From Lycorma delicatula (lineage: Eukaryota; Arthropoda; Insecta; Hemiptera; Fulgoridae), in the NCBI RefSeq assembly GCF_047948215.1, contig NC_134462.1:121232937-121296936 (forward strand): DNA of 64,000 nt. Reading direction: 5' to 3'. A program made the translations under genes and the position numbers. Of this stretch, positions 13,004 through 23,844 are shown one piece after another (the first letter of the stretch is position 1; every line of letters begins with the position of its first letter). The notes under the pieces are model-generated. The model saw only the letters and a list, made by a program, of their open reading frames with translations. It made no database searches and was not told where the DNA came from.

Positions 13004-13980
13004 AATGGCCCAGTTATTTTGTATGTTAAATGATTATAAAATTTTGTAGATTCTAATTGTGTTGTATTATTTAATGAAAGGAAATACGATTTTATTGTTT
13101 TATTTTTGTCTATATTTCTTTAACTTGTCTTTGATAAGTTCCGACTGAACAGGTTCAATTTTGCATTTATTTGTTTTTGTTTTATTTTATTATCGTATAT
13201 GAAACGTGTTTACGTTTTGTTTAAAACTTGAATATGTAATATTGACGAACAGGTCAAGCCAGGTGTGTTATATTTGTATTTATATGTAACTCGTACTAAG
13301 ACAATATTCTGTAGAATATATGTTCGTACCCCGCTCCGAAATAGCGTCTGTTATACATGAGGTCGAGTGTACTAAGAAATATCGGTAGATGAAGCTTAGA
13401 TACAAACAAGTTATGTCGTCTGTTAGCGTGGGTATACTTCAAAAAAGAAACGACTTAACAGCTATAATACTGTAACTCTTGATACGCGATTTCTTGACAG
13501 GTAACTGATCTGTTTTTTATGATACATTATAGCGACTAATTTAGAGTTAGTGTACTATACACAATTATTTCTTATATCGCTAGCAATATATTTGCTTATG
13601 TTTATTATTGTTTTATATACATTTTATGTTTCTATTTCAATCGCAATTGAGCCTTTTATTACTTCTAGAGCGATTAGCATATCAGTTAATTTCCATCTGT
13701 TTATTGATTATGTTATAAAATTACGTAAAGTATTTTTTACCGTACACAGGTATCTTATCGTATCGTAATTTATGTGCGTATTATATATATATATTTTTTT
13801 TTTCAGTTTACGCAGATAAATTCTGTAGTTGTATTTATATATATATATTTTATTTTTTTAATCCCATACTATTTAAAATATCTGTTTTATAAAGAGTTAG
13901 TAATAAAAGTATTTATATATTATAAATCTAGACTTTTTTTCTTAGTTCATGTCATTTTTGGACCTCGAGTATATTAATTG
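12999..13980. other. AT-rich non-coding stretch
   Basis: No gene or element recognised. The open frames are Ile/Phe/Tyr-rich products of AT-rich DNA and carry no domain. Confidence 0.5.
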
Positions 13981-13984
13981 ACTT

Positions 13985-14465
13985 TTTTTCTTTTCACAAA
14001 GCTTCCTCATTATCTCTGCTTATTTTTTCTTCATACTTTGCTACGCTTGTGATTTCTTTTAGGTTTTATTTTTTATTGAAACTTAGATTCATCAACCGAT
14101 TTCTTAAATGCATCTTTCATATATAAAATTTTTGTTTATCTTTCGTGTCCAGGAGGTCTTTATCTATCTGTTTATAACAGTTTGTTTTTGTTATTTTTTC
14201 ATAAACAAGTTAAAAAATGTTTTTTGTCAGTCTGTTACTGTTCATTTTATATAGATGCCCGTATAATTTTATCCTTCTTTTCCTCATTGTTTCAATATTT
14301 TCTATTTCTTGTTACAACTATTCCGATTTTCTTAGTCGGTACATTCCAACCTTCCATTTTGGACCGTGTATTTTTCTGAAAATTCTTTTATCAACTCTGC
14401 TTGCTTTTTCGTTATACAGAAAGATATGTAGACTTTGTTTTTATAATAAGAAACGACTATATATA
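13985..14465 (-). pseudogene. Degenerate C-terminal fragment of a LINE ORF2
   Basis: On the minus strand there is a broken frame reading RKIHGPKWKVGMYRLRKSE, then MRKRRIKLYGHLYKMNSNRL and LTKNIFNLFMKK. It is followed, after stops, by a Lys-rich tail near 14010-14100. This order (RKI-GP, the R-LYGH-RM block, and a basic tail) is typical of the region after the reverse transcriptase in insect endonuclease/reverse-transcriptase LINEs. No catalytic motif is present. The call rests on a short, degraded match and is tentative. It lies in the same orientation as the fragment at 10.6-11.4 kb and could be a related family. Confidence 0.45.
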
Positions 14466-14469
14466 AATT

Positions 14470-15285
14470 AACTTTTTTAAATTTCGTTAATGAATTGTGT
14501 TATTAACGTTGATATTAATCTAATTTGTTATTTTCTGAGAACGTTCCGACTTTATTAATTGTATTTGGTGAATCTTATAATAATTATTTGTTGTTTCTTG
14601 TAATGGTATTTTTTTTTTGTTTTTTATTTATTCTTTCGTAAACCGTTATTTACAAAGATGCGTTTAAAAAACGTAGATATTGATATTACAGTAAATAAGA
14701 CTACGATATTGAACACAATAAAACAAAATTGAACAGCCAGACTAAAACGATTCAGTCGCTTCCTTTTAAACTTTCCTTTTCGACGAAAAGGTAAGTTTTC
14801 TAGTCGAAAAAAAGTTAAATTAAGTATAATTATAAAAAGACCGATCGGAAAATCAAAAAAGGCATTTGTGAGAAATTAAAGAGAATTTTACGTATCATAT
14901 ATTTAAAATGATCGATATAGAATCGTTAATTAATAGTGTGCTGGTCCCATCTTGGCTGAAAGATATCCCGATCTCCCGAGGAATTGTTGGTGGGATGAAT
15001 ACTATTTCAAGGCCTAAGGTATACTTTTATCGGATTAATTAATCTCGTTTCAAGTTTCCGTTGCGGTGAAGGTCGAACGATATACTCAAAACTTAATCAT
15101 CATTTGTCCTTTCTCCTTCCAGGCGGCCTTCTTTAAGGTTTTTACTTGACTGTGTAATCCGTATTAAGAACGCGGGAACCTATTTAAATTACTATGCCTT
15201 GATATTTCTACGGCTTGAAAGAGACCGATCGAACGTTTATTCGTGAACTCGCTTTTCTTGCATAGCGGTTGAAAAATATTTTGGT
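14470..15285. other. Non-coding stretch, nothing recognised
   Basis: AT-rich to about 14930, then moderately GC-rich up to the SINE B copy. No frame with a known motif was found. Confidence 0.45.
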
Positions 15286-15289
15286 GGGA

Positions 15290-15515
15290 ATGGATCTTAG
15301 TAAAGGCAGTTACTTTTATTCGGCTTTGAATACTAGATTCTGGATGCCGGTGTTCTTTGGTGGTCGGGTTTCGATTAAACCACACATCTCAAGAATGGTC
15401 GAACTGAGACTGTACAAGAATACACTTCATTTAAATTGGTATATATTATTCTCATTGATCCTCTGAAGTAATACCTTACGGTAGTTCCGGAGGCTAAAAC
15501 AGGAAAACAGAAAGA
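15290..15515 (+). repeat. SINE family B, body and 3' end
   Basis: Positions about 15320-15400 match 33675-33745 (TTTGAATACTAGAT, TGGATGCCG, GTTCTTTGGTGGTCGGGTTTC). Positions about 15405-15510 match the tail fragment at 36700-36800 (GAGACTGTACAAGA, CTACACTTCA, CATCCTCTGAAGTAATA, TTCCGGAG). Put together, these copies outline a SINE with a tRNA-like head (seen at 33583), a conserved body, and a tail ending in an A-rich run after GGCTAAA. Confidence 0.75.
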
Positions 15516-15519
15516 GAAT

Positions 15520-16030
15520 GGAGGCGCTTACTGAATGAAATCAGCTTTCCTAAGTTTTCCCAGTATAATTTATATATCAACGATCGGCCTGTTTTTACTG
15601 GAGAAACTGAAGACGAGCTCCTGGGTCCATCTCTTGCTCTTGACAAAGAACTGCATAGTTAGGATTATATGAAACGAACATTTAATTTGTTAATTTGTTT
15701 GACGAGCACCACCCGAGGGTAATCGCTAACGTGAAATTAATATTAATTTTCTAATAAAAATTATCGAATTAATGTTCTGTCGAATTAAAATAATTAATTC
15801 GATCCTAATTAATTAATTAAAATTTATTTTATAATAGTTTTTTTTTTAATAAATTCATAAATCTTGGCATTAATTAGTAAAAATATCCTGTAAACTATTA
15901 GTTAATTTTTTTAATTTACAACAGTTGTGGTGTTACAAAATTCAACAAAAAAATGAAAAAGAAAAAAGTGCAAGATAAAATATTTAATTTCATTCTTAGG
16001 ATTGATTTAAATATATTTATATACTTATTC
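15520..16030. other. Non-coding stretch
   Basis: AT-rich with repeated TTAATTAAT motifs near 15730-15830. No feature recognised. Confidence 0.45.
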
Positions 16031-16035
16031 ATTTA

Positions 16036-16036
<1 letters not shown>

Positions 16037-16094
<58 letters not shown>
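16037..16094. repeat. (CT)n(GT)n compound microsatellite
   Basis: About 30 bp of CT followed directly by about 28 bp of GT, with pure dinucleotide repeats in both halves. Confidence 0.95.
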
Positions 16095-16097
<3 letters not shown>

Positions 16098-16099
16098 AT

Positions 16100-17395
16100 C
16101 CTATTAAGATTAGGTACCCAATTAAATTCAATATTTAGTTTTCATTAACGTGTATTTTAACTGGATCAGTAAATTTAAAAAAAATAATATATGATTAGAT
16201 GTAAAATAAAAACACCGGATGTAGAAACTAAAAAACGTTTATCATAATTGAATAAATTACAGTAAGTATAATAAGTTCAAGGACATACAAGGTTAACTAC
16301 AATCATTTTAAGTTCTTTATTTGGGTAAATTTCCTGTTGCCCTTTTTTTTGACAGTAATTTATGATGGTTATAAAACACTGTTACTGCTGGTCTGGTTTG
16401 TTTTATTCTTAAAAGTACTAAAATTTTGTTGAAGATCATTTTAAAATATGTTTTTTGAAAAAAAGATTTTGTTTAATTATTATAATCTTTATAGTAGTAC
16501 TTAAGTATAAGATTTTATGGGAGTTTATTATACAGGACCCGTATTTGGTAACCTGTACATTTAGTCCTCCCTGAATTATTAACGTAGCGGTTTAATGTTT
16601 CACGGATGATTTCGCTAGTTTTTACCCGCCTTTTTCTCTTTCCATCATCTGTATTTCCCCTTTAACATACCCATTCTTTCTTTCAAGTTGACTCTCTTGT
16701 GTATTTATTCCGTATCTGTATTTAAGTTTCTGTTGGTCGGATTACATTTTGAAATACTTGTTTAATTTTTTTTTTTTAAATAATGATATATTTTTGTACA
16801 TTTTAAACGCCTTAATTGTATAGTAAAAATTCATTCATTCCAACTAAAATAACCGAAATTAATAAACGAATGCGTTACGTTAAATTCCAAAGCGGAATCT
16901 TGCCTATATATCCTTAAATTCTTTGCCCGCCAAGCTCTGCAATTGCAATTTCTCGTTCGTACAGTATCATGCATATTGAATGACTAAACCTTTATTTCCC
17001 TTCTACATAATATGACGTAAAAAAGAATTACAGTATGTAATTAGGGAACAAAATACCTGCAAAGGATAACCTGTACGCAGGCATAAGCCGTTTTATATAA
17101 TATTTCTAAATAGGGGATATAAAAATTAAAATTATTTTTAAAATAAATAGCAGTCACTAAAGTTCTTACAAACAAACACTTAGATTAATGGGAATATAGG
17201 GAATTTATTGTTTATGTGTATGTTGTGGCACTGCTTGACCGCACTCATTCTTTAAGTTGTCTGTGTAATACGAGGTTACTTTTCTTTGGTTATTTAGCAA
17301 TTTGTATGTTATAAATAATGTTCTGCGAAAGTTTATTTTTTTTTTACAAAATCATATTTTCGTATTTTTTGCTGTGTGCGTCGAATATATAACGG
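16100..17395. other. AT-rich non-coding stretch
   Basis: No gene, transposase block or SINE box recognised. Confidence 0.45.
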
Positions 17396-17399
17396 ACAT

Positions 17400-18360
17400 A
17401 ACTTCAAGATAGCGTTTGAAAATTGTTTCTCTTTTTGAGCATACCTATATGACAGCAACAAATAGCTTCTCAGTGTGGTGTTGGAGTAGGAAAGAGAATG
17501 TTATTTTAAAACAATTTTCAGAAACCGATTCCTTTTCACCTCAAACGAATGGCAAATATGGCCGTAAAAAAAAACTACTCCGACACAAAATCGGTTATCA
17601 GTGAGAAAAAATAATCTGATCCAAAATTATCTGATGTTGACTTAGGCTACTAAGTTACCAAAAATTACTAGATGCGAACCGTTAGCCGCCGAGTTGTTGC
17701 AGCTGGACCAAAACCTCGTCGGCCAGCAAAAAATCAGCTTTTAACATCAGCAATGTGCAAAAAAGACTCTTGTGGGCGAAAGTATATGTTAACTAAACCA
17801 AAAAAGACTGGAAAAATCCTTTGATTTCCGACGAATCACATTTTTATGTTCAAGGGCAAAGGGTTCCATAACATAGAAAAGAATCAGATGAAAATACATC
17901 ACAGGCTCATATCTAGCAATCGGTTGAACATCTCCAGGAGTAGATGTTTGGAGTTGTTTTACATTTGAAGGCTCTTGCTCCTTACTTCCAGTAAATGGTA
18001 TTTTGAAAAGCGATTGATTCTGATGGAATGGTTTGTGACACAGCTTCAAAACAAATTCCTACAAGGCAACGGAGTGTTCCAAATTTGGCGTCATACCGTA
18101 CTGCAAAAAAGGTGGAAAAAATTTTCGAAGGACATAACATTAAAGTATTTCCACGGTCAAGCAACTTCCCAGACGTAAATCCGATTGAAAATCTTTGGGC
18201 AGTATTCAAGTAACGACTTTTGAATATGAATTGTACCACAACAATATCGATATGGTTCTTGTTGAAGAATTCAAAAAAATGTGTAGTAAATTTGTTGAAT
18301 CGATGCCAAATAATGTACGTGAAGTGATTAAGAATGAAGAACATATTAATTACTAAATAT
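17400..18360 (+). pseudogene. Tc1-like transposase, broken
   Basis: Plus-strand frames, joined across stops and shifts, follow a Tc1 transposase. The DNA-binding segment reads GKYGRKKKLLRHKIG near 17560. RLLWAKVYVN and KKDWKNPLISDESHFYVQG near 17770-17850 include the SDESHF motif with the first catalytic Asp. NLASYRTAKKVEKIFE near 18090 stands where active proteins have QQDLAPCHTAKK, and the second catalytic Asp is lost. FPDVNPIENLWAVFK near 18180 holds the third acidic residue in NPIENLW. A C-terminal tail follows to about 18355. Several stops and frameshifts make it non-functional. Clear terminal inverted repeats were not found. It is a different Tc1/mariner branch from the mariner copies elsewhere in the window. 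Confidence 0.88.
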
Positions 18361-18524
18361 TCACAAATCGCAAAGGTATAACTTTGTTCTAAATTTAGTT
18401 ACTTTTTATTAAGTTTGGAAAATTTGCGCGCTGCTGTATAATCCAAACACTGTATCTTCTCGGCAGCTCCCTTCTTTCCGTACTCGGGTTCTGCGTATTC
18501 GTTAAACATTTATTTACACAGGGC

Positions 18525-19100
18525 AACTCCCGGAGCCAACGTAGGGGCCTCTCCGGGGCTGCAGAATTCGTTTCGCTGGTCATAGTCGAGTTTCCAGGGA
18601 ACCGGCACCCAGGACACCCGCAGAGCTCGCTTCAGTCACCATTCCCATCTATAAAGAGGGCTCCGCTCCCTTCGGCCACGAACTGTTCGTTCTTCTCATG
18701 GATATGAGTATATTACTGTCAAATAACGATTAAAGTATTCAGGCTTTACAGAAATCTGAAAAATAGATTTAATTACAAAATATAGAATAATAGCGACTAC
18801 GGTTACACACCTTTGCCGATGAAAAATCCATAACTTATTTCTTCGCAACGGTGGCAGAAGTATAATAATGAAGCAGAAGGATTAACTTTTTTTTCTTAAT
18901 GAATATCTTTAATTCGCAACTTCACTTTCCTTGGGGGTAAAGAAATAATGAAAATTTTTAATATCTTAACCTTCAAGGAGACTAGGGTCTCGGGTTATGG
19001 CCTTAAACCTTCCTTGGGATAACACAAATGTATCCTGCTAATTTGAAAGCGATCGGACGGTCAGTTCTAGCGTGATCCGAGAATAAAAATACTTTATATA
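18525..19100 (-). repeat. Dispersed repeat X, copy 2
   Basis: Reverse complement of this segment aligns along 12290-12905. The same order of landmarks is kept and identity is roughly 70 percent by eye, with small indels. It sits about 165 bp after the Tc1-like element. With copy 1 it forms a widely spaced inverted pair, about 5.6 kb apart. Confidence 0.75.
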
Positions 19101-20324
19101 TCTATTGATAATATCTTGGGAACGGCTCATCATAAGAAAGAAGCATGAGAATTTAGCGGTTCTCCACCTAGCGGTCCGAATGAGAAGTGCAGCACCGTAA
19201 CGGATTATTTATTATTTACACGTTTTAATAAATAATTTTTCTTTTTAATATAGCCTACGACAATTCGGATTACACAATGAAGCTGCTGTTAAAAATTTCG
19301 TAGCGATTAGTTTAGCGGTTCTTGAGGTTTTTACTAACACACAAACAAACATTTCCTCTTTGTAAGAAAGATCTAACGTGTTTCAGGTATTATTTTTTGA
19401 TAAACTAAAAAACAAAGAATTGTCGTGTAAAATTTAACCGAGTCGAAGAGATATAGTTCCCGTCAATATTTACCATCTTTTTATTCATTTTTTGTTTCAA
19501 AATGTTTGATAAAGTTCTTATCATATAACACCTACGGTAAACAATTTTATGAAGTAAGAAGTCATCCCATATCTGAAATATAAGGCCAAAGAAAAAGAAG
19601 CCACACGCAGACATGTACGTACATAGCATTACGTATAACAAAAAGCTAAAAAAAGTTTTATAATCAAAAGTTTAATATTTTTGGACCGGAGTAACAACAA
19701 AAATTTCGGAAATACAAAAAATCTTTGAGGTTTGTTTCTTTTCTTTCGAGAATTCTTCTCTTTTTGTATGATATAATAGGCGAAAAAGTAAACTTTAAAA
19801 TAATAAATATGTATATTTATTTAAATATATATACAGGTGTTTAACCGTCTACATTTTACAAAAAGAAAAATTAAATACCGTTATTGGAAGTTATACGTAA
19901 AAATCATAAATAAATAAAAGAACTTTTGAAAAAGGTTATTGCTGTATAAATTATTTTTATTTCTAAAAATTACAAATTTCTATTATATTTCTTGATTTAT
20001 TTGTGTATTTTATGAGAATTTTTTATCACATAATTTTTTTTACCTTACCAGATCATATTACAATATAATTCTCTTGATGATATCTTGAATTTTTGTTTCT
20101 TTTATTTTATTTTATATAGTTATAATACATATAGCGATTTTTCATCTGACGGATGTTTAAAGGTCGCTTGTGCCATTCTTAAGTGTATCGTGTGTGTATA
20201 TGGACTTATAAAAGGCCTTTCTATATGAAGTTGTCTCAGTTGAAATTTTATAACCCACTTATTTTTTACTGTCACCACTACTTTTGAGCCTACAGTATAA
20301 TAAATCTCTTCCGTCTCTGTCTAT

Positions 20325-20325
<1 letters not shown>
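19101..20325. other. AT-rich non-coding stretch
   Basis: No gene recognised. Near 19290-19370 there is a short piece (TTCTTGAGGTTTTTAC, then ACAAACAAACA) that looks like the end of another dispersed repeat. Confidence 0.4.

Positions 20326-20328
<3 letters not shown>

Positions 20329-20411
<83 letters not shown>
20329..20411. repeat. Long (TA)n microsatellite
   Basis: About 83 bp of uninterrupted TA dinucleotides, the longest simple repeat in the window. Confidence 0.97.
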
Positions 20412-20415
<4 letters not shown>

Positions 20416-20839
20416 ATCATTATTACCTGCTGCCGTACTTATATATGAAAGCTATTATCTGCACAAATACACACAAATACTTTTGTGTGTTGTGTTTTAG
20501 TGCAAAAATGTTTATTATTTTAACGGGCTATTTAATAATATTATGTCTAAGATTACAATTTTTAATGTACTCAACTACTCAGTGTAAATTATGTTATGGT
20601 CTTTCTTATGCTGCTTTTACAATATTCTCTGTTGTTCTTCTCTGTTTATTTATGTATAGTATTTATTTTCTTCTATATCGGTATTCGTTTGTTGAAATAT
20701 TTTTTTAAAAAATTGAAGAAAACAAGTATGTTTTACAGTTATTGGACTATATATATATATATATAGCATGAAAAATTAGCAAATTTTTCAAGATATGTTC
20801 TGCTGGTGAAAATAAAGAAGAAATATTACAAAAACATAA

Positions 20840-21294
20840 GTTCGGAAACGCTTCGTTTCGTCCTGATTTTTGAGCCTTCGGTAAAATTAAGAGTTTGTAT
20901 TAGTTTTGGTTTTGCTTTTATTAAATTTGAAAATTGATATGTTTGCATTTAGTTTTTTGAACTTCATTCGTATCGTTTTACGCAGAATCAAGTTGTCACT
21001 GTTAACAAGTTGTCACAAGTTAAATACTGTTTTGTGTATAATATAATACTTTACGCCAGACATAAAATAGTGTGTTTTTCCAATGCAATCTTTTCCCGGA
21101 TATCTTGAAATCCGGAAATAATAATAATAAAGTAGTAGAACCAGTATTTTTCTTCAGTTTTTCAGGTTAGATTTCATATAAAACCGCTTAATATGGTTGC
21201 CAGCAATTACAATCTCGTTTAATTTTACCGAACGCGCAAAAATCCAGGCGAAATTTTTCGCTAGCCGACACCCGTTAACGAAGCGTTTCCGAAC
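20840..21294. mobile_element. MITE-like element with 18-bp perfect terminal inverted repeats
   Basis: The left end GTTCGGAAACGCTTCGTT at 20840-20857 is the exact reverse complement of 21277-21294. The 455-bp body is AT-rich and has no open frame. A related right end (TTTTCGCTAGCCG followed by ACCCG and AAGCGTTT) occurs again near 39990-40050, so this is a repeat family. It is too short to encode a transposase and is inferred to be a non-autonomous DNA element. The target duplication was not clear. Confidence 0.7.
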
Positions 21295-21710
21295 CTGTGT
21301 TTATACTTCTTTATTTACTCAAGTAAAAAAATGTCCTGAACGTTTGTTATATCCTTCGTGATTCGCTCTGTGTATCTATAAGAGAAGAATTAAAAGCATA
21401 TAACGTCGAATAATAACTCCAAAATTACCTGCGATTTTCGAATGTTGAAAATCATCATTAATAATTTCTTTGAAAACAAAATTCTTAAAATAAAGATTTA
21501 ATTAATAAATACAAAATAAACTGTTATGTTATTCAATGACCGTTTATTAATGTATATCATTAATATCTACTAGCAGATCAAGCCCCAATTGAGTCAATAT
21601 GTACAAATCTCTATAGTGAACGCAAATTAGATAGTTGGGAAACCTACTTTACAAAAAACTTACTTTTAGTGATAGAAAAACTAAAAGAAAATATATTATT
21701 TATTAATGTC

Positions 21711-21850
21711 ACCGGCCTCTGTGGCGTAGTGGTAGCATCTGTACCTTTCATTCGGATGTTCTGGTCGATTCCCGGTCAGGCATGGCATTTTTTCTCATAC
21801 ACTACAAAAACATGAATTTCATTATCAAACAGGGTAACTGTAACACGGTG
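21711..21850 (+). repeat. tRNA-derived SINE, family A
   Basis: Begins ACCGGCCTCTGTGGCGTAGTGGTAGCA, which contains the tRNA-like A box (written here in two overlapping parts: GTGGCGTAGTGGTAGCA preceded by ACCGGCCTCT). A degenerate B box (GGTCGATTCCCGG) follows, then the family body TCAGGCATGGCATTTTT and a CATAC-ACTACAAAA segment. No acceptor stem pairs across the head, so it is a SINE, not a tRNA gene. Confidence 0.75.
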
Positions 21851-21944
21851 ACAGCTAGAATAAAACAGAATATAGATGAGTTAATTATGTTGAGCTTTGT
21901 CGTCTTGAAAGTCAATCGGAGATATTTAAAATTATCTACTCGTT

Positions 21945-22060
21945 GTGGATCATCTTTTCCTTTCATCCGAAAGTTCTGAGTTCGAATCCCGATCAGGATT
22001 TAAATTTTTCATACGAATAAAATTCATCTTTCATTAGTAACTGTGGGCAGTTTACCTGTA
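21945..22060 (+). repeat. Second SINE family A fragment
   Basis: CTTTCATCCGAAAGTTCTGA followed by GTTCGAATCCCGATCAGG carries an intact RNA polymerase III B box (GTTCGAATC). It is followed by the body segment TTTTTCATACGA. The A-box half is degraded. It lies about 100 bp after the preceding copy, in the same direction. Confidence 0.65.
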
Positions 22061-22800
22061 ATCGCTTAATAAATAACGGTGATGTTTTTTAAACATTTGT
22101 TCTGATACAGCAATCTTTCCTTCATTTTATTTAAACGTAAAATATTACGTAGAGTACTGTTTACCTTTTTTAGCTTCATTATTTTTTCGCTTGTTGACGC
22201 GTTTCGTAACCGCTCCATTACCAAAACTTATTGTACTCTTTTTTTTAGTACATCTATAAATAGTACACAACATAGAAATATAGTGATCTTAGCGTGAAAG
22301 ATAAAGTAATTATTATTTTAATAACAATTGTAAAATATTAGTTTTTTTTTTTTTAGAAATAAGATTAATTATACCAGATGTTATTGTGTATAACGGAAGA
22401 ATCGTTTGCTATCTGTCAAAAAAGATTTACCTGCATATTCTTTTTTTAATGAAGTAAAGTATTCTAGTAATAATAATTTAAAAATTTGATTCGTTAGAAA
22501 TCGTAAAAAAAAGATCTGATGTGAACACCACATTACTTCCTTGTACGCCTATTAAATTACATACGAGTATACACTTTTTTTTAAAGGAAAAGTAGATAAA
22601 ATTTTATTTCATTAATAACTTTTGATAATTTTCATTTTTTTTTTTTTTATTCTTATTATTGAATTATTATTTATCGTGAATTGTTTTTTTACAATCTGAG
22701 ATTAATAATTATTAATAAATCAGTATATTTAAATGAAAAAAAAAAATTAAAAAAGGAAGATGAAGTCGTATTCGAAACGATGTGTAAGACCTTGTAAGAT
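22061..22800. other. AT-rich non-coding stretch
   Basis: Poly-A/T rich. No feature recognised. Confidence 0.45.
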
Positions 22801-22804
22801 GCAA

Positions 22805-23190
22805 ATATTTCATTAGTTAAAATTTTATTTTGCTATAACTCTGGAACCGATGAATAAGTCAACAAGGGCTTGTTACTGCAGTTAAGAAAATATCCAAAAT
22901 CCAAAAATTGGACACTTTTGGTGCAGTCCATTGCAACCAAAAGAGGAGGTGCACAACTAGATGTTATAACAGTCCTAAATCAAAATTTAGGACTGCAAAG
23001 TTTTAGGATAATCGTTTTCTCAAAAACGATTATCCTATGGGTAATTGTTTTTGAGTTATGCGAGATACATACGTACGTACAGACGTCACGCCGAAACTAT
23101 TCAAAATGGATTCAGGGTTGGTGAAAATGGATATTTCCGTTGAAAACTGAACTTTATCGCGATCAAAATACTTCCTTTACTTCGTACAAG
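22805..23190. repeat. Dispersed-repeat-like segment with two adjacent perfect hairpins
   Basis: Two hairpins lie 8 bases apart: 22970-22995 (11-bp arms, 4-nt loop) and 23004-23037 (15-bp arms, loop CTCA). The segment ends in TTTCCGTTGAAAAC, a GATCGCGAT-like piece, and CTTCCTTTACTTCGTACAAG followed by GAAATAAA. I recognise this last combination as similar to an abundant insect repeat, but cannot name the family. An 84-residue plus-strand frame runs through the hairpins and has no known domain. Confidence 0.55.
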
Positions 23191-23640
23191 GAAATAAAAA
23201 TCCTTCCTTCTGATTAAACCTGTGTATATCTGAACCGTACTTCGTCACTAAAGAAAATTGTATTCAAGAAACGAATACTGCCGCTAATTAAACGCATAAA
23301 CCCGTTTAAAAAAATTGAGATTTTTTCCTACGGAAAGTTGTTCTTGTAATTCCTGCATGACATGAATACGGTACGGACGTAATTATAATATTGTTTGTGG
23401 CTTTGTGGACATTACCGTACGACATTTCAATCGATTGAGCTAGTTTTCTTATTGATTTTCGGTCATTTAAAACTGGTCATTTAAAACTGTTGACCTGACA
23501 GACTGTTTTCGTTCATCTACCTTACCGGTTTTTTCTAAAACAAGCAAATATTCGTGAAATTGTTCACATATCGGGTGCGTTTGATCGAGGAAAATTTACA
23601 GTAGTCTTTCTACCGCTTTAAAAATTATTGTGATTCAAAA
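23190..23640 (-). pseudogene. N-terminal helix-turn-helix fragment of a mariner-type transposase
   Basis: Minus-strand frames read EYLLVLEKTGKVDERKQSVR near 23550, then DRKSIRKLAQSIEMSYGNVH near 23440, a clear helix-turn-helix block. HVMQELQEQL near 23350 follows, and then a degraded SFLEYNFL near 23265 where active proteins have the first catalytic block. Stops are frequent and nothing of the second half follows, so the element is truncated in the middle. It is close to, but separate from, the next transposase remnant, which begins with its own helix-turn-helix. Confidence 0.7.
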
Positions 23641-23844
23641 TAACTCAAAATAAATGGAGGATAAGATTATGTAAAACGAATATTTTTTTTTTAGCACACC
23701 TGCCACTGATAGACGTAGTAGGGAGAGACGCATCTCTCAACTGCGCACGAATATTTGTTACAAACATTTAATTTATTGTATTTAAATAACAATTATATAA
23801 ACAGGAGTAATACCTTCTACAAAGAATTTTTATTTATAAATGCT

